From Acidimicrobiia bacterium (GTDB lineage Bacteria > Actinomycetota > Acidimicrobiia > Acidimicrobiales > Ilumatobacteraceae): a stretch of DNA of 28,166 nucleotides. The stretch spans positions 1 through 28,166 of the forward strand of contig JAUHYJ010000003.1 of the NCBI GenBank assembly GCA_030425785.1, read 5' to 3'. Shown in pieces: positions 6,871 to 15,756 of this stretch (its first letter is position 1; each line of letters starts with the position of its first letter). The translations under genes were made by a program, and so were the position numbers. The notes beneath the pieces are model-generated. The model did not search any database and had not been told where the DNA came from. It saw only the letters and a program-made list of their open reading frames with translations.

Positions 6871-6884
6871 GACGCAGACGCCGG

Positions 6885-6924
6885 AGCGGAGGTCGACTAT
6901 GTTCGGCCTCCGCTTCGTCGTTTT
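6885..6924 (+). terminator. Second hairpin with short T-run: probable intra-operon attenuator
   Basis: AGCGGAGG (6885-6892) and CCTCCGCT (6907-6914) pair perfectly around a 14-nt loop and are followed by TCGTCG and TTTT (6921-6924). A further small palindrome, CCGCA/TGCGG (6925-6939), comes next. The arrangement resembles partial terminators between a binding-protein gene and its transporter genes. The following gene has its own strong ribosome-binding site. Confidence 0.55.
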
Positions 6925-7001
6925 CCGCACCCGGTGCGGGCGCGACCGAGCCACGGAACGAGTTCCACGAGCCGAGTCAGACCCCACGGGGAGGAGCCGC
7001 A

Positions 7002-8549
7002 GTGACGGCAGCGATCGAACTGGAAGGCATCACCAAACGGTTCCCGGGTGTCGTCGCGAACGACAACGTCAACCTGCGCGTCGAGCGCGGTGAGATCCAT
7101 GCGATCTGCGGCGAGAACGGTGCCGGCAAGTCGACCTTGATGAAGATCCTCTACGGCATGCAGCCGGCCGACGAGGGGACCATGAAGATCAACGGCGAGG
7201 TCGTGCACTTCTCGTCGCCGACCGACGCGATCGAGGCGGGCATCGGCATGGTGCACCAGCACTTCATGCTCGCCGAGCAGATGACCGTGCTCGAGAACGT
7301 CATCCTCGGGTCGGAACCGACCAAGCGCGGCGGCCTGATCGACTTCGGGGCCGCCGCCCAGCACCTCCGCGAGGTCGGCGAGTCGTACGGGCTGACCGTC
7401 AACCCCGACGATCTGGTCGAGACGCTCGAAGTCGGCGAGAAGCAGCGCGTCGAGATCATCAAGGTCCTGTTCCGAGGGGCCGACATCCTGATCCTCGACG
7501 AGCCGACCGCCGTGCTCGTCCCCCAGGAGGTCGAGGAGCTGTTCCGCAACCTCCGCGAGCTCCAAGCCGGCGGTGCCACCATCATCTTCATCGACCACAA
7601 GCTCCAGGAAGTCCTCGAGATCTCCGATCGCATCACGGTGATCCGACGCGGCAAGACGATCACGACCGTCGACGCCGACACGGTCACCGCCGCCGACCTG
7701 GCCGAGCTCATGGTCGGCAGCGAGCTGCCGTCGCCCGAGACGTCCGAGTCGACCGTCACCGACGAGATCGCACTCGAGGTACGCGGGGTCACGGTCGTCG
7801 ACGAGGACGGCCGCCCCGCCGTCGACGACGTGTCGCTCACCGTCCACCGCGGCGAGGTGCTCGGCATCGCCGGCATCGAGGGCAACGGGCAGACCGAGCT
7901 GATCGACGCGATCATCGGCACCGAGCCGATGACAGCGGGGCACATCATGCTGATGGGCGAGAACATCACGTCCGCATCGGTCCGCCACCGGCGCGACGCC
8001 GGCATCGGCTTCGTGCCGCAGGACCGCCAGTCCGAGGGTCTGCTGCTCGACGCACCGCTGTGGGAGAACGCGGCGCTCGGGCACCAGACCCGACGGCCGT
8101 TCTCGAAGGGTTGGTGGATCGACCGGGCCGGCAGCCGCGAGCGCACCGAGCACATCCGGGGCGAGTTCGACGTCCGGACCCCGAGCGTCGACGTGACCGC
8201 GCGGGCGCTGTCGGGCGGCAACCAGCAGAAGCTGATCATCGGGCGCGAACTCACCGCGGAACCGATCGTGTTCGTCGCTGCCCATCCCACCAGGGGCATC
8301 GACGTCGGCGCCCAGGCCGAGGTCTGGAACGACATCCGCGAGGCGCGTGCGAACGGGCTCGCCACGCTCCTCATCTCGGCCGACCTCGACGAGCTCATCG
8401 GGCTCTCCGACCGGATCGTCGTGATGTTCCACGGTCGTCTCGTGGCCGAGCTCGACCCGGCCGAGATCACGCCGCGAACCCTCGGCAGCTACATGACGGG
8501 CGCGGCACTCGAACACGCCGCCACCGGCGACTCGGGTGACGACGCATGA
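7002..8549 (+). CDS. ABC transporter double ATPase subunit, nucleoside (BMP-type) importer
   Basis: The 515-residue protein holds two tandem ABC domains, as in RbsA/MglA and YufO/NupA-type subunits. Domain 1: Walker A GENGAGKST (37-45), Q-loop VHQHFML (84-90), signature LEVGEKQ (142-148), Walker B ILILDEP (162-168), H-loop His199. Domain 2: degenerate P-loop GIEGNGQTE (291-299), signature LSGGNQ (403-408), and AAHPTRG (426-432) where the Walker B Asp-Glu would be. Such asymmetry, with one competent and one degenerate site, is usual in this family, and the VGEKQ signature is typical of BMP-linked importers. GTG 7002 follows GGGGAGGAG (6988-6996) by 5 nt. Its stop overlaps the next ATG (ATGA). 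It powers import through the two permeases downstream. Confidence 0.92.
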   Translation: MTAAIELEGITKRFPGVVANDNVNLRVERGEIHAICGENGAGKSTLMKILYGMQPADEGTMKINGEVVHFSSPTDAIEAGIGMVHQHFMLAEQMTVLENVILGSEPTKRGGLIDFGAAAQHLREVGESYGLTVNPDDLVETLEVGEKQRVEIIKVLFRGADILILDEPTAVLVPQEVEELFRNLRELQAGGATIIFIDHKLQEVLEISDRITVIRRGKTITTVDADTVTAADLAELMVGSELPSPETSESTVTDEIALEVRGVTVVDEDGRPAVDDVSLTVHRGEVLGIAGIEGNGQTELIDAIIGTEPMTAGHIMLMGENITSASVRHRRDAGIGFVPQDRQSEGLLLDAPLWENAALGHQTRRPFSKGWWIDRAGSRERTEHIRGEFDVRTPSVDVTARALSGGNQQKLIIGRELTAEPIVFVAAHPTRGIDVGAQAEVWNDIREARANGLATLLISADLDELIGLSDRIVVMFHGRLVAELDPAEITPRTLGSYMTGAALEHAATGDSGDDA

Positions 8550-9655
8550 ACACCGCCGTCCTCCGCCGGATCGGTCTGGCCGCCGCCGCACCGCTCGCCG
8601 CCGCCGTCGTCGCCATCGCCGTGTCGTCGATCGTGCTCGAGGTCTCCGGATCCGACTCGATCGAGACGTTCCGGACGATGATCGAGAACGGCACCAAGCT
8701 CGAGTCGATCATCGACATGCTCAACCGTGCGACACCGCTGTACCTGTCGGCCGTCGCCGCCGCCATCGGGTTCCGGATGAACCTGTTCAACATCGGCGTC
8801 GAAGGGCAGTACATCCTCGCCGCGTTCCTGGCGGCGGTGGTCGGTGCGCAGGTCGAGCTGTGGGCACCGCTCCACATCGCCGTGATCATGCTGACCGCGA
8901 TGGTCGTCGGTGCCGCATGGTCGGGGCTCGCCGGGCTCCTGAAGGTGACGCGTGGTGTGAACGAGGTGATCTCGACGATCATGCTCAACTTCATCGCCAT
9001 CGGCGGTCTCGTCGCCGGGCTGCTCCCCCGCTTCATCGACGACCCGGCCGACCCGAACCAGGGCACCGCCACGATCGCCGAGTCGGGACGGCTGCCCGAC
9101 CTCAACAGCTGGGTCGAGCTGTTCACCCGCGAGATCACCAAGGGCCGCCGTCTGACGGGCGTGTTCGTCGTCGCCCTCATCGTCGGCATCGTGTACCACG
9201 TCGTCATCAACCGCAGCCGCTTCGGCTACGACATCCGGGCATCGGGCATGAACCCGAGCGCCGCGAAGGTCGGCGGCGTCCCGCCGAAGCGCATGGTGCT
9301 CATCGCGATGGCCGGCGGCGGGCTCGTGGCCGGACTGGTCGGCATGCCCGAGATCCTCTCCGACACGCACGCCTACGACCAGGGCTTCATCCAGGGCCTC
9401 GGCTTCGCCGGCATCGCCGTCGCACTGCTCGGCCGCAACACGGCCGGCGGGATGGCGATCGCGGCGCTGCTGTTCGGCTTCCTCGACTCGTCGGCAGCGA
9501 TCCTGCAGGTGAGCGCGCTCGCCTCGAGCGAGATCGTCGTGATCATGCAGGCCACCATCCTCCTCGTGGCGGTCATCGCCTACGAGGTCGTCAACCGCAT
9601 CCGCCAGCGCGACGAGGTCAGACGCGCCGCTCAGCTCGTGGAGGCAGCATCATGA
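8546..9655 (+). CDS. ABC transporter permease, nucleoside importer (first membrane subunit)
   Basis: The 369-residue hydrophobic protein belongs to the BPD_transp_2 (LivH/RbsC-like) permeases. An N-terminal membrane segment (about 10-33) is followed by an extracytoplasmic stretch, then several membrane helices. Family motifs include FRMNLFNIGVEGQYILAA (about 74-91) and the cytoplasmic coupling region YDIRASGMNPSAAKVGGV (about 227-244) that contacts the ATPase. It pairs with the next gene product as a heterodimeric channel. The start overlaps the ATPase stop by 4 nt and the stop overlaps the next start by 4 nt, so the three genes should be translationally coupled. Confidence 0.9.
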   Translation: MNTAVLRRIGLAAAAPLAAAVVAIAVSSIVLEVSGSDSIETFRTMIENGTKLESIIDMLNRATPLYLSAVAAAIGFRMNLFNIGVEGQYILAAFLAAVVGAQVELWAPLHIAVIMLTAMVVGAAWSGLAGLLKVTRGVNEVISTIMLNFIAIGGLVAGLLPRFIDDPADPNQGTATIAESGRLPDLNSWVELFTREITKGRRLTGVFVVALIVGIVYHVVINRSRFGYDIRASGMNPSAAKVGGVPPKRMVLIAMAGGGLVAGLVGMPEILSDTHAYDQGFIQGLGFAGIAVALLGRNTAGGMAIAALLFGFLDSSAAILQVSALASSEIVVIMQATILLVAVIAYEVVNRIRQRDEVRRAAQLVEAAS

Positions 9656-11049
9656 GCAACACCGCCCCGGTCGACGTCGTCAACGCCGAGCCGGCTCCCG
9701 AGCCCGGCGGCGGCTCCCTCGCGGATCGCTACGCCGCGCTCCCCGGGTGGGCACGCTGGTCGTTGCTCGCCGCGATCGGTGTCTTCGTCGTGACGGTCGT
9801 CCAGTCGATCAGCAACACCGAACTGCTGACGTCGAGCGTCACGTCGGGTGCCATGGTCCGCTGGGCCGTGCCGATCTTCCTGGCCGGGCTCGGCGGGTTG
9901 TTCTCCGAACGTGCCGGCATCGTCAACATCGGCCTCGAGGGGATGATGATCCTCGGCACCTGGTTCGGCGCATGGGGCGCCCTCCAGTTCGGGCATCCCC
10001 TCTGGGGGCTCGTCGCCGGTCTCGTCGGCGGTGCGCTCGGCGGGCTGCTGCACGCGATCGCCACCGTCACCTTCGGCGTCGACCAGATCGTGTCCGGCGT
10101 CGCCATCAACATCCTCGCGCCGGGGCTCGCGCGCTACCTGTCCGAGCGGGTGTTCGGCGGGATGGAGGGCGGCTCCGTGTCACAGTCGCCCCGCGTCGAG
10201 AGCACCGGCAAGTTCGACGTGCCGCTGCTGTCCGACATGTTCACCAACATCCGCGACTGGGACGTCTGGTACATCTCCGACATCGCGAGCATGCTGCGCG
10301 GGTTCGTCGTCCAGATCTCCGTGTTCACGCTGCTGGCGCTGCTGCTCGTGCCGCTGTCGGCGTTCGTCCTCGGCCGCACCAAGTTCGGGCTGCGGGTCCG
10401 GATCTGCGGCGAGAACCCGTCCGCCGGCGAGTCGCTCGGCGTCCAGGTGTTCACCCACAAGTACATCGCCGTCATGATCAGCGGGGCGCTCGCCGGCCTC
10501 GCCGGCGCCTACATCGTGCTCGAGCTGGCCCAGCTGTACCGCGGCGGCCAGACGCTCGGTCGCGGCTTCATCGGCCTGGCCGCCCTGATCTTCGGCAACT
10601 GGCGTGCGTTCGGCATCCTCGCCGGATCGTTGCTGTTCAGCTACCCGTTCGGCCTCGCCCTCATCGACTTCAACGCCGAGGGGAGCGGTGTCGCCACGCG
10701 AGCGCTGCTGCTCGTGATCGCGATCGGACTGTTCGTCACGGCGGTGATCCTGTGGCGCGGCGAACGAGATCACGAACCACCCGAGATCGACGCCGCCGAA
10801 CTCGACACCCCCACCGGCTCGTACATGCGCATGATCCAGACGCTCGGCGGCGCCGGCGGCGGGCTCACCCTGCTGGCGTTCGGGCTCGGCGTCGGTTCGC
10901 TGCTGTGGTACCTCGTCACCGACGCCGCGGCGTCCTGGCTCCCGAACACGATGCCGTACGCGCTGGTGCTGCTGGTGCTGGTGTTCGCAGCCCAACGACT
11001 CCGTCCGCCCAAGGCCGCCGGTGTCCCGTTCCGGCGCGGCGACCACTGA
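9652..11049 (+). CDS. ABC transporter permease, nucleoside importer (second membrane subunit, C-terminally extended)
   Basis: This 465-residue partner permease starts at ATG 9652 in an ATGA overlap; a GTGGAGG sequence lies just upstream. The core has the family segments ERAGIVNIGLEGMMILG and VRICGENPSAGESLGV and many membrane helices. It is longer than YufQ-type subunits (about 320): there is a roughly 40-residue polar N-terminal lead, and after the core a charged loop (RGERDHEPPEIDAAELD) precedes two extra hydrophobic stretches (about 392-415 and 430-447). The role of these extra helices is unknown; a signal or partner contact is possible. The adenosine deaminase-like gene follows after 7 nt, its GAGG site overlapping this stop. 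Confidence 0.88.
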   Translation: MSNTAPVDVVNAEPAPEPGGGSLADRYAALPGWARWSLLAAIGVFVVTVVQSISNTELLTSSVTSGAMVRWAVPIFLAGLGGLFSERAGIVNIGLEGMMILGTWFGAWGALQFGHPLWGLVAGLVGGALGGLLHAIATVTFGVDQIVSGVAINILAPGLARYLSERVFGGMEGGSVSQSPRVESTGKFDVPLLSDMFTNIRDWDVWYISDIASMLRGFVVQISVFTLLALLLVPLSAFVLGRTKFGLRVRICGENPSAGESLGVQVFTHKYIAVMISGALAGLAGAYIVLELAQLYRGGQTLGRGFIGLAALIFGNWRAFGILAGSLLFSYPFGLALIDFNAEGSGVATRALLLVIAIGLFVTAVILWRGERDHEPPEIDAAELDTPTGSYMRMIQTLGGAGGGLTLLAFGLGVGSLLWYLVTDAAASWLPNTMPYALVLLVLVFAAQRLRPPKAAGVPFRRGDH

Positions 11050-11056
11050 GGTCGGT

Positions 11057-12127
11057 GTGATCGACACGATCGAGGCGGCGCGGGCGACGCCCAAGTCGCT
11101 GCTCCACGATCACCTCGACGGCGGGTTGCGCGTCGACACGATGCTCGACCTCGCCGACCAGATCGGCTGGACGCTGCCCGCCACCGACCCCGTCGAGCTG
11201 CAGCGCTGGTTCACCGCCGGCGCCGACACCCGCGACATCCACCAGTACCTCGCGACCTTCGAGCACACGCTGGCGCTGATGCAGCGCGCCGAACACATCG
11301 AGCGCATCGCGTACGAGGCCGTCCGCGACCTCGCCGCCGACGGGGTGGTCTACGCCGAGATCCGGTTCGCACCCGAACTGCACCAGCAGGACGGGCTGCC
11401 GCTCGACGCCGTCGTCACCGCCGTCACCGACGGGTTCCGGCGCGGCGAGCACGACGCCGGCGCGAACGGTCGTGAGATCCACGTCTTCGCGATCCTGTGC
11501 GCGATGCGCACCGAGTCGCGGTCGCTCGAGATCGCGCAGCTCGCCGACACCGTGCGCGAGCGCGACGACAAGGTGGTCGGGTTCGACCTGGCCGGCGCCG
11601 AGACCGGCTTCCCGCCGTCGCTGCACGCCGAGGCGTTGGCCTACGCCCGCGAGCGCCACCTCAACATCACGATCCACGCCTCGGAGCCTCCCGACCTCGA
11701 ACTGATCGCCGATGCGCTCACGCACGGCGCCCACCGCATCGGCCACGGCGTGCGGTTGCAGGCCGATCTCACGATCTCCGACGGCGAGATCATCGCGATG
11801 GGCCCGCTCGCATGCCACGTGCTCGACCGCCAGATCCATCTCGAGGTCGCGCCGACCTGTCACGTGCACGTCGGCGCCGTGCCCGACCTGGCGAGCCACC
11901 CGATCGGCCCGATGCTGCGCGCCGGGTTCAACGTCGGCGTCAACACCGACAACCGGTTGATGAGCGGCGTGATGCCGTCGAGCGAGCTGCTGGCAGTGGC
12001 CCAGACGTTCGGGCTGACCGACGACGAGGCATGCCGGCTGGTGGCGAACGGCATCATGGCCGGGTTCGGCCCGTTCGACGTGCGGCGCGACCTCGTCGCT
12101 CACTACGTCAGCGGCGCCGCCCGCTGA
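11057..12127 (+). CDS. Adenosine deaminase-like metal-dependent deaminase, divergent paralog
   Basis: The 356-residue protein starts at GTG 11057, with GAGG (11048-11051) five nt upstream. The adenosine/AMP deaminase fold is clear: the zinc pair in LHDHLDGG (His17, His19), His207 with the catalytic Glu210 in IHASE, His230 in RIGHG, and Asp298 in NTDN. All catalytic residues are present. It differs from the second copy (14676-15755) where ADAs are usually invariant: HAGE is HASE, and the CPTSN segment is APTCHVHVG. This changes the substrate side rather than the metal side, so another purine-like substrate is possible. As the last gene of the transport operon it probably acts on the imported compound. 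Orthodox adenosine or deoxyadenosine deamination to inosine remains possible. Confidence 0.85.
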   Translation: MIDTIEAARATPKSLLHDHLDGGLRVDTMLDLADQIGWTLPATDPVELQRWFTAGADTRDIHQYLATFEHTLALMQRAEHIERIAYEAVRDLAADGVVYAEIRFAPELHQQDGLPLDAVVTAVTDGFRRGEHDAGANGREIHVFAILCAMRTESRSLEIAQLADTVRERDDKVVGFDLAGAETGFPPSLHAEALAYARERHLNITIHASEPPDLELIADALTHGAHRIGHGVRLQADLTISDGEIIAMGPLACHVLDRQIHLEVAPTCHVHVGAVPDLASHPIGPMLRAGFNVGVNTDNRLMSGVMPSSELLAVAQTFGLTDDEACRLVANGIMAGFGPFDVRRDLVAHYVSGAAR

Positions 12128-12153
12128 CCGAACCGGACCCGAGCACGGTTCGG
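12128..12153 (+). terminator. Hairpin ending the transport/deaminase operon
   Basis: CCGAACCG (12128-12135) and CGGTTCGG (12146-12153) pair perfectly over 8 bp with a 10-nt loop, starting at the base after the deaminase stop. There is no T-run. A new -10-like box follows at 12166, which supports a transcription-unit boundary here. Confidence 0.55.
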
Positions 12154-12165
12154 CCGGTTCGCAGC

Positions 12166-12171
12166 TAGCGT
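12166..12171 (+). promoter_or_regulatory. Probable -10 box (TAGCGT) for the SulP gene
   Basis: TAGCGT follows the hairpin at 12128-12153. Transcription from about 12179 would give a leader of about 57 nt before ATG 12236; an in-frame GTG at 12182 is an alternative, nearly leaderless start. The same hexamer occurs before the second deaminase and the adenosine kinase-like genes. Confidence 0.45.
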
Positions 12172-12235
12172 CGGGCGCTTCGTGCCCGCGCACCACTCGG
12201 GCACACCACGCTCCCCCATCCCCCGAAGGCTCCAC

Positions 12236-13747
12236 ATGTTGCTCACCCCCGCCGCCGCGCGCCGTCGATTCCGGCGTGACGACTGGTTCGCCGACCCGGC
12301 GACGAACCTGCTCTCCGGCCTCGTCGTGGCGCTCGCGCTCATCCCCGAGGCGATCTCGTTCTCGATCATCGCCGGCGTCGACCCGAAGGTCGGCCTGTAC
12401 GCCTCGTTCTCGATCGCCATCATCATCGCCTTCGCCGGCGGACGGCCGGGCATGATCTCGGCGGCGACGGGCGCGATGGCGCTCGTGCTCGTGCCCCTCG
12501 TCGACGAGCACGGCATCGAGTTCCTGTTCGCCGCCACGATCCTCGCCGGGGTGTTCCAGGTCGGGCTCGGTTGGCTCGGGGTCGGCGGGTTGATGCGTTT
12601 CATCCCACGGACCGTCATGGTCGGCTTCGTCAACGCGCTGGCGATCCTGATCTTCCTCGCCCAGGTACCGCACATCCTGCTGTCCGACGAGGCCGATCGC
12701 AGCGACGTGTTGCTCGCCAACTCGCTCGCGATCGTGGTGGGGCTGCTGATCATCTACGGGCTGCCGCGTCTCACCAGAGCCGTTCCCTCGCCGCTGGTCG
12801 CCATCGTCGCGATCACCGGGGCGGCGATGGTGTGGGGTCTCGACCTCCCGACCGTCGGTGACATGGGCGACCTGCCCGACAGCCTGCCGTTCGTCGCGCT
12901 CCCGGATCTACCGTTCGACCTCGACACCCTGGCGATCATCGCACCGGTGGCGTTCACGCTGGCGATGGTCGGCTTGCTCGAGTCATTGCTGACGGCGCAG
13001 CTGCTCGACGACATCACCGACACCGACTCCGACAAGGACGTCGAGGCCCGTGGCCAAGGCGTCGCGAACGTCGCCACCGGCTTCCTCGGCGGCATGGCGG
13101 GGTGCGCCATGATCGGCCAGTCGATGATCAACGTCCGGTCGGGCGGGCGCACCCGCCTCTCGACCCTGGCGGCCGGCGTGTTCCTGCTGGTGTTGATCCT
13201 GGCGCTCGGGGACCTGGTCGCCCGCATCCCGATGGCTGCCCTCGTCGCCGTCATGATCATGGTGTCGGCGAGCACGTTCGACTGGCGCAGCATCAGCCCG
13301 CGCACGGTGCGGACGCACCCGCTCGCGGAGACCGGTGTCATGGTCGCGACCGTGTCGATCGTCGTCATCACCCACAACCTCGCCTACGGCGTCGCGGCCG
13401 GCGTCGTGCTGTCGGCGGTGCTGTTCACGCGCCACGTGAGCAGCCTCGTGAAGGTCACGAGCGTCGTCGACCCGGACCACGTCGAGCGCCTGTACGCCGT
13501 CACCGGTGAGCTCTTCTTCGCATCGACACACGACATCGTCCACGCCTTCGACTACGACGCGGTCGACGTCGACCGGGTCGAGATCGATCTCACCGACGCA
13601 CGGATCTGGGACACCTCGGCCGTCGCCGCGCTCGACACCGTCGTCGACAAGTTCGCCGAGCGCGGCATCACGGCCCACCTGGTCGGGATGAACCGCCACG
13701 CCGAGCGCCTCCACGGCAGCACGAGCGGCCAGGTCAGCACCCACTGA
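12236..13747 (+). CDS. SulP-family anion transporter with STAS domain
   Basis: This 503-residue protein is typical of SulP. The N-terminal membrane domain opens with [28 protein letters not shown] and [12 protein letters not shown], followed by about a dozen hydrophobic segments. The C-terminal 100 residues form a STAS domain with a Ser/Thr-containing loop ([13 protein letters not shown]). SulP proteins carry sulfate, bicarbonate or dicarboxylates, often with Na+ or H+. The membrane part matches the shorter bacterial branch annotated as sulfate or bicarbonate transporters; the ion cannot be deduced. It lies between the two deaminase units but has its own promoter-like box, so a role in nucleoside use is not shown. 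ATG 12236 gives a standard N-terminus; GTG 12182 would add 18 residues. Confidence 0.88.
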   Translation: MLLTPAAARRRFRRDDWFADPATNLLSGLVVALALIPEAISFSIIAGVDPKVGLYASFSIAIIIAFAGGRPGMISAATGAMALVLVPLVDEHGIEFLFAATILAGVFQVGLGWLGVGGLMRFIPRTVMVGFVNALAILIFLAQVPHILLSDEADRSDVLLANSLAIVVGLLIIYGLPRLTRAVPSPLVAIVAITGAAMVWGLDLPTVGDMGDLPDSLPFVALPDLPFDLDTLAIIAPVAFTLAMVGLLESLLTAQLLDDITDTDSDKDVEARGQGVANVATGFLGGMAGCAMIGQSMINVRSGGRTRLSTLAAGVFLLVLILALGDLVARIPMAALVAVMIMVSASTFDWRSISPRTVRTHPLAETGVMVATVSIVVITHNLAYGVAAGVVLSAVLFTRHVSSLVKVTSVVDPDHVERLYAVTGELFFASTHDIVHAFDYDAVDVDRVEIDLTDARIWDTSAVAALDTVVDKFAERGITAHLVGMNRHAERLHGSTSGQVSTH

Positions 13748-13797
13748 CCGGGCGGCAGCGACCCTGCGCTCGGTGCCCGACCACGCGGCCGAGGTCG

Positions 13798-13803
13798 TAG
13801 TGT
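13798..13803 (+). promoter_or_regulatory. Leaderless -10 box (TAGTGT) for the PHYHD1-like dioxygenase gene
   Basis: TAGTGT ends exactly 6 nt before the ATG at 13810, and no Shine-Dalgarno is present. The 62-bp gap after SulP otherwise holds nothing I can identify. Confidence 0.55.
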
Positions 13804-13809
13804 GACGGC

Positions 13810-14679
13810 ATGCTGTCGCCCGACCAGGTCGCCCAGTTCGAGCGCGATGGGTTCCTCGTCCTGCCCGACGTCGTCGGTCCCGAGGCGATCGCCTCGCTCC
13901 GCGAGCGTGCCGTCGAGCTGGTCGACGAGTGGGAGCCCACGACCGAGCGCACCGTCTTCACGACCGAGCAACAGGAACGCGTGAGCAACCGCGAGTTCCT
14001 CTCGAGCGGCGACACGATCTGGTGCTTCTTCGAGGAGGAGGCGTTCGGTCCCGACGGCACGCTCACCCAGCCGAAGGAGCTCAGCATCAACAAGATCGGG
14101 CATGCGATGCACGATCTCGACCCGGTGTTCGAGCGGTTCACCTACACCCCCGAGCTGGCGGCGATCGCCGCCGACATCGGCATGCCGGACGCCGTCGTCC
14201 TGCAGAGCATGTACATCTTCAAGCAGCCGTCGATCGGCGGCGAGGTCACCTGCCACCAGGACGCCACGTTCCTCTACACCGACCCGGTGACGGTGACCGG
14301 GTTCTGGTTCGCGCTCGAGGACGCGACCGTCGAGAACGGTTGCCTGTGGGCGGCACCCGGCGGTCACCGGACCGGCCTGCGGCAGCTGTTCAAGCGCACC
14401 GGGGCGATGACCGACGACGACGGCACCGTCTTCGAGCAGCTCGACCCGACGCCGCTCCCCACCCCGCCCGGCGACCTCGTCCCCCTCGAGGTGCCCGCCG
14501 GCACGTTGGTCGTGCTCGACGGCCTGCTCCCCCACTGGAGCGACGCCAACCGCTCGCAGCGCAGCCGTCACGCCTACACGGTGCACTGCATCTCGGCGTC
14601 GGCCGACTACCCCGAGTGGAACTGGCTCCAGCGGCGTGCCGACCTCCCGCTGCGGCGCCTCGATAGCGTGGCCGCATGA
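13810..14679 (+). CDS. Phytanoyl-CoA dioxygenase (PhyH) family, PHYHD1-like Fe(II)/2-oxoglutarate oxygenase
   Basis: The 289-residue protein is a cupin-fold oxygenase. Iron ligands are His149 and Asp151 in CHQDATF and His242 in LPHWSD; Arg253, eleven residues later, fits the 2-oxoglutarate carboxylate site. The sequence tracks the human PHYHD1 branch closely: [18 protein letters not shown] at the N-terminus, [63 protein letters not shown], and a C-terminal ENW/EWNWLQ segment. No physiological substrate is established for that branch to my knowledge. The stop overlaps the start of the adenosine deaminase gene in an ATGA, so both should be made together; a nucleoside or related substrate is an inference from this. 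A leaderless -10 box precedes it. Confidence 0.88.
   Translation: MLSPDQVAQFERDGFLVLPDVVGPEAIASLRERAVELVDEWEPTTERTVFTTEQQERVSNREFLSSGDTIWCFFEEEAFGPDGTLTQPKELSINKIGHAMHDLDPVFERFTYTPELAAIAADIGMPDAVVLQSMYIFKQPSIGGEVTCHQDATFLYTDPVTVTGFWFALEDATVENGCLWAAPGGHRTGLRQLFKRTGAMTDDDGTVFEQLDPTPLPTPPGDLVPLEVPAGTLVVLDGLLPHWSDANRSQRSRHAYTVHCISASADYPEWNWLQRRADLPLRRLDSVAA
14664..14669 (+). promoter_or_regulatory. Possible internal leaderless -10 box (TAGCGT) for the second deaminase gene
   Basis: TAGCGT lies in the last codons of the dioxygenase gene and ends 6 nt before ATG 14676. It would allow the deaminase and UPRT genes to be expressed apart from the dioxygenase. Codon constraint could produce it by chance. 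Confidence 0.4.
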
Positions 14680-15755
14680 TCCGCGACCTCATCCGGAGCG
14701 CCCCGAAGGTCCTGCTGCACGACCACCTCGACGGCGGGCTGCGGCCGGCGACGGTCGTCGAGCTCGCCGAGGAGTTCGGCTACGAGGGCCTGCCGACGCA
14801 CGACGTCGACGAGCTCGCGACCTGGTTCAACCGCGGCGCCAAGCGCAACGACCTCGTGCTGTACCTCGAGACGTTCGCCCACACCGTCGGTGTCATGCAG
14901 CACCGCGACGCGATCGAGCGAGTCGCGTACGAGTGCGCGGCCGACCTGGCCGCCGACGGCGTCGTGTACGCCGAGGTCCGGTTCGCCCCCGAGCTCCACA
15001 TCGAGGCGGGGCTGAGCCTGCAGGAGGTCCTCGATGCGGTGCTCGCCGGCTTCGCGCGGGGCTCGGCCGACACCGACCTCACCATCTACGCGATCTGCTC
15101 CGCGATGCGCACCGCCGCGCTCAGTCGCGACATCGCCGAGCTCGCCGTCCAGAACCGCGATCGCGGCGTCGTCGGGTTCGACATCGCAGGTGCCGAGGCG
15201 GGGTATCCGCCGTCGCGTCACCTCGACGCGTTCCAGTACGTGATGCGCGAGAACTTCCATTCCACCATCCACGCCGGTGAGGCGTTCGGGCTGCCGTCGA
15301 TCTGGGAAGCACTCCAGTACTGCGGTGCCGCTCGACTCGGGCACGGCGTCCGCATCGTCGACGACATCACGGGCGCCGAGGGCACCGAGCAGCTCGGCCG
15401 GTTGGCGTCGTTCGTCCGTGATCGGCGCACCTGCCTCGAGCTGTGCCCGACCTCGAACGTCAACACCGGCGTGTGCGCATCGATCGCCGATCATCCGATC
15501 GGGCTGCTGCGGCGTCTCCGCTTCCGGGTCACCGTCAACACCGACAACCGGCTGATGAGCGACACGTCGATGACGAACGAGTTCTTCCAACTGCACGACG
15601 CCTTCGGCTGGGGCCTCGCCGACTTCGAGTGGCTGACGATCAACGCCATGAAGTCGGCGTTCGCCTCGTTCCCCGAGCGCCTCAAGATCATCAACGGGCT
15701 CATCAAGCCGCGCTACGCCCTGCTCAACGCCGAGGCCACCATGGGAGCGGTCTGA
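14676..15755 (+). CDS. add: Adenosine deaminase
   Basis: The 359-residue protein hydrolyses adenosine or deoxyadenosine to inosine and ammonia. Zinc ligands are His15 and His17 (LHDHLDGG), His199 (IHAGE) and Asp290 (NTDN); Glu202 and His223 (RLGHG) complete the catalytic set. [12 protein letters not shown] is intact, so this copy is the more orthodox of the two deaminases. The TDN in place of the TDD of E. coli and mammals is shared by both copies here and is, as I recall, usual in actinobacterial ADAs. The start overlaps the dioxygenase stop; the UPRT ATG follows the stop after 1 nt (TGAGATG). It should act in cytoplasmic purine salvage with the importer, adenosine kinase-like protein and phosphopentomutase elsewhere in the window. 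Confidence 0.92.
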   Translation: MIRDLIRSAPKVLLHDHLDGGLRPATVVELAEEFGYEGLPTHDVDELATWFNRGAKRNDLVLYLETFAHTVGVMQHRDAIERVAYECAADLAADGVVYAEVRFAPELHIEAGLSLQEVLDAVLAGFARGSADTDLTIYAICSAMRTAALSRDIAELAVQNRDRGVVGFDIAGAEAGYPPSRHLDAFQYVMRENFHSTIHAGEAFGLPSIWEALQYCGAARLGHGVRIVDDITGAEGTEQLGRLASFVRDRRTCLELCPTSNVNTGVCASIADHPIGLLRRLRFRVTVNTDNRLMSDTSMTNEFFQLHDAFGWGLADFEWLTINAMKSAFASFPERLKIINGLIKPRYALLNAEATMGAV

Positions 15756-15756
15756 G

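Noticed and set aside
6897..8591. 564-codon open frame antisense to the ABC ATPase gene
   Set aside because: The forward strand has all ATPase motifs, a ribosome-binding site and operon overlaps; the antisense translation shows no domain.
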